Positions 5,802-6,368 of a DNA stretch of 6,368 nucleotides are shown one piece after another (within the stretch, counting starts at the first letter, position 1; each line of letters begins with the position of its first letter). Source of the DNA: Promethearchaeota archaeon (GTDB lineage Archaea > Asgardarchaeota > Lokiarchaeia > Sigyniarchaeales > SOKP01); contig JAEORV010000099.1 in assembly GCA_016840695.1 (NCBI GenBank), positions 1 to 6,368 on the forward strand, written 5' to 3'. Below the pieces are notes generated by a model. That model did not search any database. It was given only the letters and a program-made list of their open reading frames with translations, and was not told where the DNA came from. Made by a program: the position numbers and the translations under genes.

Positions 5802-6368
5802 ATGAATCAAAAAGCGCAAGAAATAATATATCCGAAATTTAATTTTTACAAGCCTAAGGAATACCATCCCGACTGGAAGCAATTAAATATTGAAGCAACA
5901 CGCTTAGCTTTAGAAATTGCCAAGAATTCAAAGTTGAAATCTAATTACTTGCAGGGTACCCTCTTACAGAAGCGGAAAATATTGGCAATAATGAAAACGG
6001 TAAAGAACTTACTTATAAATAAACAAAAGATGGCGAAAGGAGACCACGACTTTATTCCCATATTTTACATTTGGACGATGACAAACAACTGTAATTTCTT
6101 GTGCTCCTATTGCAGCAATCATCGGGGAAGTAGCTATCCTGACCTTTATAACCAAGGATTTAATAAAGACTTGACGACTGAACAAGGAAAGCAACTAATA
6201 AAGGTTATGAAAAATTCATCAGCCATTTATTTTTGCGGTGGAGAGCCGACGATCAGGAAGGACTTGCCCGAACTTTTAGATTACTCCACGAAATTAAACA
6301 TGTTTAACATGATTAACACGAATGGAAGCCTTTTAGGAGATCTATTGGTTAAACCGCGATATAGGAAC
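5802..6368 (+). CDS. Radical SAM protein with long N-terminal extension (3' truncated)
   Basis: The frame is open from the ATG at 5802 to the window end, giving 189 residues with the C-terminus missing. The radical SAM 4Fe-4S motif CxxxCxxC is at Cys97, Cys101 and Cys104 ('NNCNFLCSYCSNH'), placed at the end of a strand 'FIPIFYIWTMT'. The SAM-binding 'GGEP' is at 146-149, preceded by 'IYFC', and 'LPELLDY' and 'MINTNG' (170-175) continue the half barrel. Such enzymes cleave S-adenosylmethionine to form a 5'-deoxyadenosyl radical. The layout resembles the MoaA/SPASM branch, but the substrate-determining C-terminus is absent. About 90 residues precede the cluster motif, including a basic helical region (about 29-80), longer than in MoaA. 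Leaderless promoter spacing supports this ATG; the later ATGs at Met64 and Met77 are possible but less likely. The radical SAM call is firm, the subfamily is not. Confidence 0.92.
   Translation, partial: MNQKAQEIIYPKFNFYKPKEYHPDWKQLNIEATRLALEIAKNSKLKSNYLQGTLLQKRKILAIMKTVKNLLINKQKMAKGDHDFIPIFYIWTMTNNCNFLCSYCSNHRGSSYPDLYNQGFNKDLTTEQGKQLIKVMKNSSAIYFCGGEPTIRKDLPELLDYSTKLNMFNMINTNGSLLGDLLVKPRYRN

Noticed and set aside
6009..6194. Minus-strand open frame of 61 codons.
   Set aside because: It is antisense to the radical SAM cluster motif, which is clearly the coding frame.

Overview
The window looks archaeal and most likely comes from an Asgard (Promethearchaeota, Lokiarchaeia-like) genome. It is AT-rich. 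Two genes start directly at an ATG lying 25-28 bases after a TATA-like box, as leaderless archaeal genes do, while others carry Shine-Dalgarno sites and TTG starts. The protein at 1336-2079 has the 'ISYFDxKIGP' opening that I associate with longin-like proteins numerous in Asgard genomes. The assignment rests on recalled family resemblance and was not checked by a search.

Layout from left to right: (1) the 3' part of a plus-strand gene, open from base 1, encoding the end of an alpha/beta-hydrolase-like domain fused to a polytopic membrane domain of about eight helices; (2) convergent to it, a minus-strand gene for a longin-like protein with a C-terminal region that may be a winged helix; (3) a tight minus-strand operon, transcribed acd-etfB-etfA, encoding a short-chain-type acyl-CoA dehydrogenase and both subunits of its electron transfer flavoprotein; (4) after a 132-base divergent promoter region, a plus-strand gene for a small membrane protein with about three helices; (5) a plus-strand radical SAM enzyme, cut by the right end of the window.

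The three operon genes form one functional unit. The dehydrogenase oxidises (or, in reverse, reduces) an acyl-CoA and exchanges electrons with the EtfAB heterodimer. Several EtfB and EtfA motifs resemble the electron-bifurcating ETF of Acidaminococcus more than mitochondrial ETF, so coupling to NADH and a low-potential acceptor is possible but unproven. No ETF:quinone oxidoreductase, FixC or FixX is present here. The hydrolase-membrane fusion, the longin-like protein, the small membrane protein and the radical SAM enzyme have no evident link to the operon.

No RNA gene, mobile element or CRISPR array was seen, and no gene-free stretch exceeds about 130 bases. The least described items are the hydrolase-membrane fusion, the longin-like two-domain protein and the radical SAM protein with a long N-terminal extension. 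I found no clear multi-gene novel system.
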